A stretch of DNA of 64,000 nt from Sophora flavescens (GCA_030762895.1 CM061064.1:136631847-136695846); one strand, 5' to 3'. Counted from the first letter of the stretch, positions 46,667 through 58,239 are shown. The notes: generated from the letters alone by a model not told the origin. Numbers and translations: made by a program.

Positions 46667-47605
46667 AAAAGAGACTTCACCACATATTTAACTTCACCTT
46701 ACATATGTCTTTTTTTAATTATATTAGATGTTCTATATTAATTACGGGTGTGTTTATATTCTATATTCTGTATTAATTGTTGTTTCAACAATCATGATGA
46801 TTCCCTTAGAGACAATCTAATTATTCATGGTGCTGGTGCTCATAAAAAAACAAACATGGTTGCAGATACTAGATAGGGGTCTTCTGCGAGGCATCTACTC
46901 ATGGACACTCCTCTTTTTCTTCTGCCTCCGTTACTCTTTCTCTGCCTCTTTGTTGCTTTATCTTTCTACAAATGAACAAGTTCCATTAATTGATATTTAT
47001 TTGCTTCTCTCATATGATAACCATCAATTTTTGTCCTTTGGGGAATTTCAATATTACTGGAAGTTTCTGCATATGGTTGAACTAATTTAACTCTTGCATA
47101 AGTTTGACTATGCACAATTGTGGTTAGTTCTATTTTGCCCTTTATAGTAGGTTGTCTTCCGTTACTTGCATTGTTCTTTGACTGATGATCTTATAATTTT
47201 TTTTAGATATTTTGAGTCAATAAGAACTCATGTTGAGTCAGTAACAATGCAACACATGGTATGGATATACCACAATTTAGGTTGCACAGCAGGAAAAAGT
47301 ATCTGTTTCTATTGCAACTAAGAGACGTCACCACGTATTTAACTTCACCTTACATATTTAACTTATTCCTATTTTCTGCAATGCAATTTTATCTTGCACT
47401 TAAAAACTGTCTTTTTTAAATTTGACTCAAGCTTTAAAGGATTATAGGGATGACGATATTAAAGGTGTCATTTTTAATATCAGAACATTAAAGACAAAAT
47501 AATCAACTTCAAACTATTACATATATTTCATTTCAAACCATCTTTATAACAATTGATATGCCAAGAACATGGATAAAGACACGTAAAAGAATTAGAAATG
47601 CGACC

Positions 47606-47638
47606 AGACAGGCACGTGAGTGCCTGTCTTGCCGCTAG
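47606..47638 (+). mobile_element. Helitron 3' terminus
   Basis: Perfect 10-bp stem AGACAGGCAC/GTGCCTGTCT (47606-47615, 47620-47629) with loop GTGA, then TGCCG and CTAG (47635-47638), followed by T. This is the diagnostic Helitron end: a hairpin a few bases before CTRR, with insertion before T. The 5' TC end is not identified. Confidence 0.75.
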
Positions 47639-47721
47639 TAATGATAATGTAATAAGTGTTTGGATGAATAAACAATTAAATATATACATATATACATATA
47701 TTACACAAATAGTATTAGGGG
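47639..47721 (+). repeat. 83-bp direct repeat, copy 2 (Helitron right flank)
   Basis: Identical to 43099-43181 and begins at the first base after the Helitron CTAG. Confidence 0.95.
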
Positions 47722-48480
47722 CAAATTTGTCATTTCAATAAAAACTTATTTTCTTTCTTTCCACTTTTCTATCCAACTAAACGAGTGAAGAGAAAACTCA
47801 ATTTTTCTTTCTCATCTACTTCTCTAATGTATCTATCAATCCAATTCCAAACAACTAAAAAATTACTTATTTTCTACTCATTCTCTCTTCTCTTCTACTT
47901 CTTTCCTCTGTACTTCTTTCCTCCTTATTTCTCTTCTTACCCAAACAAAGTGTAAGAGTCAGTTTATGCCTTGCATTATCAATTTTCATTTTTCACACTC
48001 ATTTAGACTTTAGTCCCTTCCCTAACCCTAACACAGACTCTCCCTCCCCTCTGGCAGCCGCCAAGACCGCCATCGCCTCCCTCTGGCCGCCACCTCGTGT
48101 CCCCCTCTCGTCACCTCAGTTCGTCACCCCGTCTTCCTGCTCGAGCTCCCTCCCTGCTCGCACTCCCTCAGTGTCCCCTTCCTTCCCTGCTTTGCCGCCT
48201 GGCTCGCTTCTTCTTCGTGCCGTCTGGTGTCCGAGTGATCCCGTCTCTGTCTCTGCCTCCATGATCGCCGGCCGCCGCTGCTTCTGAACTGTACGATATT
48301 TCAGATCGCCGCCGCTTGGCTTATTCTCGCCGTCTGGGTGTCCGAGTGATCTCATCTCCGTCTCTCCCTACTTGATCATCGGCCGCCTCTGCTTTTGAAC
48401 TGGTACGAGATTGCAAATTTTGAAGTCTGGTGTCAAGCTATCTTATTGTCGTGGGTTTCATTTTTCCGATGACTGGTGAG
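47722..48480. other. CT-rich, then GC-rich block with an internal duplication; 5'UTR-like
   Basis: Pyrimidine-rich sequence (47,740-47,950) leads to a GC-rich region. A segment of about 90 bp starting GCCGTCTGGTGTCCGAGTGA near 48,219 is repeated imperfectly from about 48,330. The composition resembles the 5' leader of a plant gene or a captured gene fragment. No start codon with a recognisable product follows. The plus frame at 48,671-48,934 (SNLLREKGLLVSKLAQKI...) is unidentified. Confidence 0.4.
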
Positions 48481-49045
48481 TGTTCCATGCTTGTTTCAAA
48501 TTTCTGAGTTCTTATGTCTCTCGGGGTTTAAAGTTTTAGTTAGTTCTTTATTTATTCTTTGGGGGTGCTATAATGAGCTTTCCTAATAATTGTATAAAGT
48601 CTTTTGGTCTCCTATGCTTGCAGTCATCATTAGTCTCTTGATAATAGATCTGTGATTCTGATTATATGCCATGGTCTCTGATTTGTACTTTTATTTTTTC
48701 CAAAATTCCATTTGCGAAAAAATTCAGGTAGTGGCAACATTTTCTAATCTATTGAGAGAGAAGGGTCTTCTGGTGTCAAAGCTAGCACAAAAGATAACAA
48801 TATTCTCGTACAGGTCCTCAAAAACTGGAGGTATTTGTGACCTGTGCCTTTTAGGCATCAGTGAAAAGGTAAAATTATTTTCATTTGACAACATGTATGG
48901 TAGTGTAATAAATTCACGGTTGTGCCTCTGCTAATTGTTGTTGGATCTTGGGAGTGGGTGATATTGGTGATTTTGGGGTTGGGCAGGTGGGTTACGGTGG
49001 TGATTTGAGAGTTGTGGCAAAAAAAAATTATTGACTTTTTGGTGT

Positions 49046-49460
49046 TGTGAGCAAGAATATGTCAAACTTATTGGCATCTGCAACCTTATTGGCTGCACCC
49101 AACTTGCAAACTATGTCAAACTCATAACCAAGCAATTTAGTCAACCAGTTCTGTTGATTCTGAGTCGTTACCCTCTATTCCAGCAAGTATCTCAAACTTT
49201 TCTGATCTGTATACACTGTAAACTTCTGTCCCAGCAGATAAGGCCTCCAATATTGAATGGCCAAAACTAAGGCCATTAATTCCTTAACATAAATGGACTT
49301 AGAGAGGGATGAATCTGCCAAAGCCTTGCTAAAGAATGCAATGGGCCGTTAATTCTGAGATAACACAGCCCTAAGGCCCTTCCCAGAAGCGTCACACTCA
49401 ATGGAAAATGGTTGGGAGAAATCAGGCATAGCCCAAACTGGTGCAGTTGTCATGGCTCAT
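49046..49460 (-). pseudogene. Ty3/gypsy RNase H domain relic
   Basis: Minus-strand translation shows the RT-linked RNase H: PVWAMPDFSQPFSIECDASG, then RPIAFFSKALADSS, YVKELMALVLAIQYWRPYLL, VYTDQKSLRYLLE and QNQQNWLTKLLGYEFDI. The first catalytic Asp (ECDAS), the Glu (KELMAL) and the later Asp (YTDQ) are all visible. Two in-frame stops occur, after VLSQN and after YLLE. The RT palm, integrase and LTRs are absent, so this is an isolated fragment. Confidence 0.85.
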
Positions 49461-50878
49461 TGAATTTGCTTGAAGTAGAATTATGTGAAGTAGGGTTGCA
49501 GAGTAATGAGAGTAACATTTTTAGTGTTATTTAAAGTAGAATTATAGAGCAATGGGGGCAATATTATTTTATTAGTAGGGGAAAAAATTATATAAAATTT
49601 AATTAACAAAAAAATTTATTTGATGGGGACAGCTGCCCCCAAACACATGTACATGGGTCCGTCCCTGCTTGTATGGTAAATGATGAAGAGGAATGCATGG
49701 ATATTGCTTCATACTCTATAGGCTGATCATTCCATATTATTCATCTTTTGTTCATTACATATGCTCCTCTCTTTTTTTTTTTGGCATATTTTCCGTTGTT
49801 TAAAAATATGTTGTCTTCACCAGATTCATGAACGATGCAGCATGGACTATTGATGCAGAAACACGACTGTGATTTCCTTGATTAAAGAAGGTAAATCCCA
49901 CATCTTTTAAATAGGGTAAACTAATCATCATTATAAAAATAATCTATGCTCTACTTGATGCTTGCAAATATGTATATTTTTTGGAATTTAAATTTTTTAG
50001 TTTGACGATAATTAGTGTAATTTATGCTTTAAAGTAAATTTATAAAAAAATAAAAATAAAAATTGTGCATATCGTAGTCAAATTAAGTATGTAGGAATTT
50101 TTCAAAAGGATTTGATTTATATGCACCGACGTGTAAACATTTTTTACACTGTCAATCAATTTGAAATTGACACCTCATTAAATATCTTTGACTCTTATCT
50201 GAATTACCTTAAAGTCATATATACCATGATTTCTTATTGGTAGAGAGTATAAATTTTTTTATGATGACAGTGTATATCAATTAAACTATTTCTAAAAGTA
50301 GTTTCAGTGTAAAGTTTTTGTACTGTAATTATCGATGACAATTTTCACCTGTACATGGAGGTGGCAAAATGGGATGGCCCGAGCTCAAAAAACCCGAGAA
50401 AATAAAGGACTTGGGTACTAAAATTTGAGCTCGAATTACAACTGGTTTTTTTTGACCCGACCCTATGAAGACCATACCCGTATCGGGCCAGCCCGATCAG
50501 GCTTCGGGCGGCCCGCATATTCTCTTAAAAATTAAAACACTAATGTTACTTGAGTTGAGACTTGAGACGGTGAAAAAAACCACTTAGAATCTATCTCTGT
50601 CCCTCCTATTACTAGGTGATGAGGCATAGCATTTGGTTTAGGTGGCTTTTTTTATGACCCCCTTTTCTCCAACTTTCAAATTTTTTTAACATACCATTGC
50701 TTTAGTCTTATAGTTTTCACGGATTGATCCTAAGGTAAGTGCTAGAGTGAAATTGGCATGGACTCTTGTATATATACCTTGGCAGGTATATTTTTTTGAC
50801 ATTCACGTTGGCAGATCACGAATTAAACTCGTGATCAATACCATATATATATTTTTGCAATGATGTTTTGGTGCCCAG

Positions 50879-50931
<53 letters not shown>

Positions 50932-50995
50932 TTGAAAACGTGACAAAATGCTCATTCTAATCTAGTAAACCCTTTCAGAGTTATCTTTAATGTAA
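49461..50995. other. Non-coding stretch with simple repeats
   Basis: No gene seen. A segment at 50,360-50,520 (GGTGGCAAAATGGG, then GCCCGATCAGGCTTCGGGC) resembles the end of a hAT-type MITE, but I found no matching second end. An uninterrupted (TA)n microsatellite lies at about 50,884-50,927. Confidence 0.5.
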
Positions 50996-50999
50996 ACCC

Positions 51000-52026
51000 T
51001 AATGTATGTAAACCTTTGCTGGGGACTTGCATCGACTATAGAGAAGTGCCAGAATAAGGGAGTTTGATTTAACCTTTAAATGGATGCAAAACTTAGAAGT
51101 TGAAATCACAGATATGGAAGGGCAAGCATTTTTCCAAAGACACCAAATGCCTGCCGAAAAGCCTACAGCTTCTACTTTAACACCATCATCTAGACCAATC
51201 TTCTTGATGACATTCTCAGCCCTGTTACCACTAATTCTAGGTTCTAGAATAGCTAAAAAATCAATATTATAGATCCTCATAATATCCTTAACAGGATTGT
51301 GAAAGTTCTTTCCACCTGCCCCTTTCGAATCCCAAACTAAACTATTCATTGATAATGCGGGTTTGGGTTGGAATCTCAGTTCCTGCAGTAGGTAAAGAAC
51401 TAGTCTTTTGACTATCATGGGAGAAGTATGGAGATTTATCAGGATATTTAAAGGTAAAAGTAGGAGAGGCAGACCTATCAATAGGTGTCTCCACCACAGA
51501 AACAGAATTGTTATTATTGGGAGAATGAATTACTCTAGAATTATTGCCGCCTCAGTATTACTGATATGATCAAGTCCATTCTCACTTGCTTCTATTGAAA
51601 CATTTTCTCCTTTGCTGTCTTCCTCATTGACATCATTCAGAGCAGCTTCTCCTTCGTTGTCATTCCACTCCAAGTCAAAAACAATTAAATAGCTGCGGAT
51701 CCTGTTGACAGATTTATCAGTCTCAGGATCCTGTTGGAAGCAAATAGTTGCAGGTGTCCTGTTATCTATTCTGTTTTGATCAGTTGAGCCGTCTGTGTTT
51801 TACTTTTAGTATCAATCTGTCACAGCTTTGTGTAGATGGACTCGTGGAGCTTTTCCTTATTTGCTTTAGAGCTGTTTTCTTTTGAACCAGGGTGCTCTGA
51901 TTGGTTTTTCTCTTTTGGCTTTTTTTGGGGATTTTTATTTTGGTTTACCGTTTTGAGTTGGATGGGTTTAGTTTTGGCATTTTGCTTGATTATGTAAACT
52001 CTTTTTCTGCTGCACTGTCTTGGCAC
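51000..52026 (-). pseudogene. LINE (L1-type) fragment: ORF1 tail and start of endonuclease
   Basis: Minus strand. At 51,350-51,000 MNSLVWDSKGAGGKNFHNPV, then DFLAILEPRISG and FSAGIWCLWKN match the apurinic endonuclease domain (exo_endo_phos) at the start of plant LINE ORF2, with the catalytic Glu in LEPRISG. Upstream (51,480-52,026) a Lys/Asn/Gln-rich and then acidic region is like the end of ORF1, with stops and frame changes. The rest of ORF2 is missing. Confidence 0.7.
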
Positions 52027-52384
52027 TACAAATGCTCTTTATGCAGAAATTTCAGGAGCTATGCTAACAATTGAGCTATCTGAGAAACATGATTGGTTTT
52101 CTCTATGGCTGGAGTGTGATTCTCAACTTGTGGTTGCAACTTTTCTGAATTTTGAGTTGGTTCCTTGGAGTCTTAGAAATCGATGGATCAATTGTGTCGA
52201 CATTACTAAGAGGATGAGATTTATTATTTCTCATATATATAGAGAAGACAATATTTGTGTAGATAAACTTGTCAATTTTGGTTTTTCTATTTTTGGTTTT
52301 CTTTGGTGGGATTTAATTCCAGCTTTTTTAAGGGTAGACTTTTTTAGAAATAGATTTAGTCTTCCTTTTTATAGGTTTAGATGA
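52018..52384 (+). pseudogene. RNase H-like (RVT_3) domain, C-terminal half
   Basis: The plus strand encodes MLTIELSEKHDWFSLWLECD, SQLVVATF, VPWSLRNRW, then HIYREDNICVDKLVNFG. This is the C-terminal half of the plant RVT_3 RNase H-like domain found in LINEs and related host genes, including the DSQLVV segment. It begins directly after TCTTGGCACTACAAATGCTC (52,018-52,037). The N-terminal half is missing here but occurs at 53,777-53,920. Confidence 0.7.
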
Positions 52385-52803
52385 TTTTTTTCATGGGTTT
52401 GGTACATGTTCCCCAATGCACTTTTTGTACTTTTTTCATTCATTTTTAATAATATTATGGCGTGCTGCAATGATTGTAATTGATTGGGGTGATAACCTAC
52501 TTGGGATGCCTATCAATTTAGTGATACTTTTGTACTCATTTTTGTTTTTTTAAAAAAGTCAATCAATTTAGTCATATTAAATATTTTGTTTCCTTTGTTT
52601 AATTTGATTATGTTTTTTCTTTACAGCAATAATTTGATAATGTTTTAGATTTAAATTTTCTATTTTCTATTTGTATGGGATGTGATTGCTTTATCTTGTG
52701 TGTGGCCAATACATCACAAATAAAATTTTTTTTTATTAATTAGTCCTTCTATTTTTATTTTATTTTATTTTTGACTTGAAATTAGTCCTTTTGTTTCATT
52801 CAG

Positions 52804-52907
52804 TTATATAGCAGGAGAACTATTAAAAGTTATTAAAGAATACACTTCAGTTGTAGCCATTGTTGGAGAAGGTCACCTTGAAGGAATTGAATTGTATTAG
52901 AAGGAAG
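52804..52907 (+). pseudogene. TraB-like exon, damaged copy
   Basis: Codes ELLKVIKEYTSVVAIVGEGH, then LEGIELY and a stop, followed by a GT donor. It resembles the C-terminal VVAVVGKGHxxGI block of plant TraB-domain proteins. The TAG stop replaces the Trp codon present in the other copy (54,142-54,245), and its 5' end has lost the ATGAC. Confidence 0.6.
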
Positions 52908-53299
52908 GTATGGATTTGCATAGTTCACATTGTTTTTATTTGCAGGCTACTATACTAACTTTCTCTTACAAATGTAGTATGCTTACAGTGAGTTTTACAC
53001 ATCATTTCAAGAATCGAAGAAATACGGTTCTAAACTGGTACTAGGAGATCGCATCATATCGGTTCGTATTTTTTTTGCTTTAGAATACACTATTACCAAC
53101 ACGCTTTGTCATATTGATATAATTTGATTTCGATTGTCACAGGTTACATTACACTGATATCATAAATGCCTTTTTAGCATTGCAGAGAAACATTTGAGTA
53201 ATTCTCAGGGGTATGCTTATGCTTCTTTTAGTTTTGGTGCTAAAAGAAATCATTTTTATCCTAACAGCCTCTATCCAAATTTTAATTTTAATTCTGCAG

Positions 53300-53359
53300 G
53301 GGCATGATGAAGTTGAGCAATGTTTTCTGAGGATCATTAGGGATGAGAGAGACGTGTAC
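53300..53359 (+). pseudogene. TraB-like upstream exon, copy 1
   Basis: After an intron-like TCTGCAG, the sequence codes GHDEVEQCFLRIIRDERDVY before GTATTC. This resembles the segment with the ERDxYM motif just ahead of the VVAVVG block in TraB proteins. The matching downstream exon is at 54,142, so 53,300-54,245 has the order of a gene fragment. Confidence 0.5.
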
Positions 53360-53776
53360 GTATTCTTACACCTTCATTATTTTATTTCATTGCAATTTTT
53401 TCTAGAAATAGGTCTTACGAAATTGCGTCTCTTAACTGCCGAGTCTTTGGTTAATTTATGTTACAAACCTTCAACGGTAAGTGATAACATGTTGAGTAAC
53501 AAGAGGGGTAGTTAATAATACAAATAAATATGGTAAAGTAAGGTAGGAGTCGGAAATTATAGGTAGTCGAGTCTTATTCCCATGGGAATCTTGTACAAAG
53601 AACATTCCTGGGAATAAAATTTTCCTAGGCATAATTTTTTAATACTTGAAACAAATATAGGAATGTTGCATTCCCTTATTTTTGAATTCATGTTGCTGAA
53701 GCAATTCAAAGTCAATGGCCATCCTCCCTCTGCTCCTTCTATTAAAGAAGTTCAATGATATCCTCTTGCTGGTTAT

Positions 53777-53920
53777 ATGGTTAAATGCATTTCTGATGGA
53801 GCTGCAAAAGGTAGTCCTAGTAATACAGATCCAACTGCTTGTGGAGCTATTTTTAGAGACAAAAGTGTGGTTGTTTTAGGGTGTTTTATAGAAAATCTTG
53901 GCACTACAAATGCTCTTTTG
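53777..53920 (+). pseudogene. RNase H-like (RVT_3) domain, N-terminal half
   Basis: Codes MVKCISDGAAKGSPSNTDPT, then CGAIFRDKSVVVLGCFIENL and GTTNAL. This is the first strand block of the RVT_3 domain, including the SDGAAKG catalytic-Asp segment. It stops at TCTTGGCACTACAAATGCTC (53,897-53,916), the same 20 bases that begin the C-terminal half at 52,018. Confidence 0.7.
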
Positions 53921-54141
53921 ATTAAATATTTGTTTCCTTTGTTTAATTTGATTATGTTTTTTCTTTACAACAATAATTTGATAATGTTTTAAATTTAAAT
54001 TTTCTATTTTCTATTTGTATGGGATGTGATTGCTTTATCTTGTGTGTGGCCAATACATCACAAATAATTTTTTTTTTATTAATTAGTCCTTCTATTTTTA
54101 TTTTATTTTTGACTTGAAATTAGTCCTTTTATTTCATTCAG

Positions 54142-54245
54142 TTATATGACAGAAGAACTATTAAAAGTTATTAAAGAATACACTTCAGTTGTAGCTATTG
54201 TTGGAGAAGGTCACCTTGAAGGAATTGAATTGTATTGGAAGGAAG
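54142..54245 (+). pseudogene. TraB-like exon, open copy
   Basis: After an ATTCAG acceptor the exon codes MTEELLKVIKEYTSVVAIVG, then EGHLEGIELYWKE, ending at a GTATGG donor. It matches the conserved VAVVGxGHxxGI...W block of plant TraB-domain proteins, a membrane-associated family related to bacterial TraB/PrgY. Only this exon and the preceding one (54,638-54,697 and 53,300-53,359) can be recognised, so a functional gene is unlikely in the window. Confidence 0.6.
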
Positions 54246-54637
54246 GTATGGATTTGCATAGTTCACATTGTTTTTATTTGCAGGCTACTATACTAACTTT
54301 CTCTTACAAATGTAGTATGCTTACAGTGAGTTTTACACATCATTTCAAGAATCGAAGAAATACGGTTCTAAACTGGTACTAGGAGATCGCATCATATCGG
54401 TTCGTATTTTTTTTGCTTTAGAATACACTATTACCAACACGCTTTGTCATATTGATATAATTTGATTTCGATTGTCACAGGTTACATTACACCGATATCA
54501 TAAATGCCTTTTTAGCGTTGCAGAGAAACATTTGAGTAATTCTCAGGGGTATGCTTATGCTTCTTTTAGTTTTGGTGCTAAAAGAAATCATTTTTATCCT
54601 AACAGCCTCTATCCAAATTTTAATTTTAATTCCGCAG

Positions 54638-54697
54638 GGGCATGATGAAGTTGAGCAATGTTTTCTGGGGATCATTAGGGATGAGAGAGACGTGTAC
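54638..54697 (+). pseudogene. TraB-like upstream exon, copy 2
   Basis: Codes GHDEVEQCFLGIIRDERDVY, one residue different from copy 1. No downstream TraB exon follows it; instead the 54,704-58,140 repeat tract begins. Confidence 0.5.
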
Positions 54698-54703
54698 GTA
54701 TTC

Positions 54704-56542
54704 GTATGTTTGTTTTTAATCACAGTGAAGAACGAAATAAAGGATTACATGGTTTGTAATTTTTTATTTTTAATTGGGACTTGTTTAGATGTTATTAAAA
54801 AAAAAGATTTGTTTTTTTTAAAAGTTTTTTATATTTTATTTATTATGTTTTATAAATTATATAAGCAGTATTTGAATTTTTTTTGTCACATAAAAAAATG
54901 CCAACATTTGATGTGATAAAAAGAGCAACATTTGGCATAAAAGTCATATTAAGCGATATATTTGACTTGGAATATCCCATTTCACCGTCTATAAATTAAA
55001 TCGAATGTGTTAAACTTTATATTTTATATTTAAGCACATGGTGCTGCTTAAACCTATATTTTGAAGAGTTTATAGAAAGCCTATGAGAATAACTTATGAT
55101 AATATATCTAAGTAAATAGTTCATTAAAATAATTTATGATCTTTTCATAAGGAGAAGTGCTAGCAAAACATTCTAACACAGTTTCCAATACACTTTTTTT
55201 TTTATTGGTTGAAATTTATATGGGTCTTATTATTTCATGTGATTCCCACTTGAATTTTGTAGGACTCATGAATTTCAATTAACAGGAGGAAGTGTGTTGG
55301 TAAATGTGTGTTAGAGTGTGTTGCCAGTATTTCTCTTTCATAAGATTTTTTAATTTATTCCATAAGCTTGTCAGAAAAGCTTATAAAAAAGAGCTTATTG
55401 CATAATCGTTTAAGTAATGTGTATAAGTGGAAGCAAAAAATAAATATTGGTCGATTAATTTCCTCTGTATATACCAAACTTTTTCTGAAATTGTCTTTTT
55501 TCCCCTTGTTTTATTTAACCCTAATAGTGGTTGAATTTCGGATCAATTTGGATTATCATAATTAAAACGTTTCAAGAACATTCATGAGCCTAGGATGATG
55601 CCTAATTTAATTATGATTATTTTTTTTTGACTCAATTTAATTATGACTATTAAAACAATATAATAATAAAAAAAATAGGAAATTTTATAATCAGATTTTA
55701 ATGGAAAATCAGACCCAATTAATGTTTTAAGAGTGTTATCAGCCACATAAGTGGAAGGAAAAAATAAATATTGGCCGATTAATTTCAATTGCATAGCAAA
55801 AGAAGTCTTTATGTATGTAACAAACTTTTCTTAATTTTTTTTACTTGTTTTATTTTATTTTTTCCTAAAAATGGATGATTTTTGTATTCATATGGGTTGA
55901 CCATTTTTCTGTCATATGTTTGTTTTTAATCACAGTGAAGAACGAAATCAAGGATTACATGGTTTTTAATTTTAAATTTTTACTTAGGATTTGTTTAGAT
56001 GTTATTAAAAATAAGAATTGCTTTGGTTTTTAAATTTTCGTATATTTTATTTCTTGTGTTTTATAAATCATATCAGCAGTATTTGATTATGTGTTTGTCA
56101 CATGAAAAACATGCCAACATTTGGTGTGATAAATAAGTACAACATTTGACATAAAAGTCATATAAAGCGAGATATTTGGCTTGGAATCTCTCATTTGACC
56201 GTGTGTAAATTAAATCGAACTGTGCTAAGTTTTATATTTTATATTTAAGCAAACGGTGCTACTTATACGTTAGTTTGGAAGAGTTTATAGAAGCTTATGA
56301 GAATAAGCAAATAGTTCATTAAAATAATCTATGATCTTTTCATAAGATTTTTTAGCTAATCCTGAGCTTGTCAGAGAAGTTTATGAAAGTAAGTTGTTTT
56401 TAGCTTATTTTAGAAAGAGCTTATAGCATAATAGTTTAAATAATGTGTATTAGTGGAAGCAAAAAATAAATATTGGCGGATTAGCTTCCAGTATATATAC
56501 CAAACTTTTTTGAAATTGTCTTTTTTCCCCTTGTTTTATTTA
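54704..56542. repeat. Diverged direct repeats of about 0.8-1.2 kb, copies 1 and 2
   Basis: The sequence from TTTGTTTTTAATCACAGTGA at 54,707 recurs at 55,919, followed in both by the ATGCCAACATTTG, TTTATATTTTATATTTAAGC and GATCTTTTCATAAG words. A related later part recurs after 57,780. AT-rich with no coding domain; two MITEs interrupt the copies. Confidence 0.75.
55152..55335. mobile_element. Mutator-like MITE (184 bp)
   Basis: Ends GAGAAGTGCTAGCAAAACA and, reversed, GAGAAATACTGGCAACACA, each followed by CTAACACA-like sequence. A perfect 9-bp duplication TTTCATAAG (55143-55151, 55336-55344) is the Mutator-like size. The paralogous sequence at about 56,335 has a single TTTCATAAG, giving an empty site. 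Confidence 0.9.
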
Positions 56543-57771
56543 GGGTTTAACTATTGAGTTGGTTTCTGAACTACTTGAGGATTTTTAATTAGGTTCCCAA
56601 ACTAATAATTTTTTTAATTAGGTCCCTGAACTTATGTAAAATTTTCAACTGTTAATGTTTAGCAATTAGCATGATAATTAAATAAAAATAGATAAATTTG
56701 ACAGACAAAATTTATTCTTGAAATGATAATAACAAAATAATGAAATATAAAATTGTGTCAGAAAATTCTTGTTTTATAACAAATTATTAAGATATTAGAT
56801 TGATTAACCTCAATATACCTTTTTTAAATAGTAATATATATATATATAATTTTTTTTTGAAGAAACAATAGTAATATATTATTAAACAATTATTTTGAAA
56901 AAAATGTTTCAAATAAAAATAAAATAGTAAAAAATAAAACTTAACGGAGAATGTCATTATCTGAGTGAAAAATTCAATACTTAAAAAAATAAAATAAAAA
57001 ACATATAATTTAACAACAAAGTTATTCTTTGAAATAATGAATAAAACAAAGAATCTAGTTAAGTAAATATCACATCTTATTTTGATTGTCAATTTTATTT
57101 AGAGTTATTTGATTTATTTTATTATTTATTATATTATTTTATATTTTAATTGAAGTTTATCTAAAATTATTTTAATATTTGTTAAATTATATTGTTGGTT
57201 GATATGTTTATTATTATTATTTTAATGTTATTTCTAATATTAAATATTTTACTCGGTTTAATCTCTTACTATTTTATTATAAGACATGAATTTTCTAACA
57301 CAATTTCGTATTTCATTATTTTGTTATTATCATTTCAAGAACTGAGTTTTGTCTCTCAAATTTATTTATTTTTATTTAATTATTATGCTAAAAAATAACT
57401 TTTCTTACCAAGTTTTAATTTTATTTATTATTATTATTACTATTATTATTTATTTTTATTTATTTTTTAAATAGTGAGTTTTTTCTCTCATATTCATCTT
57501 TTGTCATTCTATTATTATGTCAAATAGTATTTTTTTCTTCTAAACTTCATCATATATCATGTTATTGTTTTTTTAATTTATATAGTCACATTTCTACTTT
57601 AGGGACCTATTTGAAAATATTATATAAGCTTAGGGACCCAATTAGAAAGTTTTTAGTTCAGGGATCCAATTAAAATTTTATATAAGTTCAAAGACCTAAT
57701 TAGAATTTTTTAGTTTAGGGGCCCAATTGAAAATTTTCAAATAGTCCAGGTATCAACTCTATAATTACACC
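56543..57771. mobile_element. Large MITE (1.2 kb) with GGTCCCTGAACT-type inverted ends
   Basis: Left end GGGTTTAACTATTGAGTTGG, right end reversed GGTGTAATTATAGAGTTGAT. The inverted similarity continues inward with TAATTAGGTCCCTGAACTT-type words. An 8-bp duplication TTTATTTA flanks it (56535-56542, 57772-57779). The paralogous sequence near 55,507-55,517 has one copy without the insert. The centre is AT-rich with no coding domain. Confidence 0.85.
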
Positions 57772-57779
57772 TTTATTTA

Positions 57780-58239
57780 ATCCTAAAAGTGTTTGAATGT
57801 TAGATTAATTTGGAATGCCATAATTAAAACGTTTCAAGAACATTCATGAGCCTAGGATGATGCCTACTTAATTATGATTATTTAAACAATATAATAACAA
57901 AAAATATATGAAATGTCGTAATCATATTTTAATGGTAAATCGAACCCAATTAATATGTTTTAAGAGTGTTCATCAGACAAGACTAATGACTAGTGCGTAC
58001 TTAATTATATTTTTAAAAATAATAATAACAATAATAATCAATGATAATTTAAACATTATAATTAAGAATATGTGGAATGTTTTAATTAGATTTCAATGGA
58101 AAATTGAATCTAATTAATACGTTTTAAAAGTAATTATCACCTTCACCTAACGGTGGCTTAATTATAATTTTAAAAGTAACAACAACAATCATTATTTAAC
58201 TACCCAAATTACTCCTCTTTGGATGGAAGATATATCCCT
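57780..58239. repeat. Continuation of the diverged repeats
   Basis: ATTAAAACGTTTCAAGAACA and CATGAGCCTAGGATGATGCC match 55,562-55,602; a shorter partial copy lies near 58,010-58,130. Non-coding. Confidence 0.7.

Larger units (their letters stand above)
52575..53375 (+). repeat. Tandem duplication copy 1 (TraB exon region)
   Basis: Nearly identical to about 53,922-54,713, offset 1338 bp over most of its length. It carries two TraB-like exon traces (52,804-52,907 and 53,300-53,359) and their intron-like flanks. Confidence 0.85.
53922..54713 (+). repeat. Tandem duplication copy 2 (TraB exon region)
   Basis: Second copy of the 52,575-53,375 unit; exon traces at 54,142-54,245 and 54,638-54,697. 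Relative to copy 1 it lacks about 540 bp between the GCACTACAAATGCTC word and the ATTAAATATTT word. Confidence 0.85.

Noticed and set aside
48671..48934. Possible exon SNLLREKGLLVSKLAQKI...
   Set aside because: I cannot match it to a family. It may be a real exon of a gene whose other exons I cannot see, so I only mention it within the 47.7-48.5 kb context.
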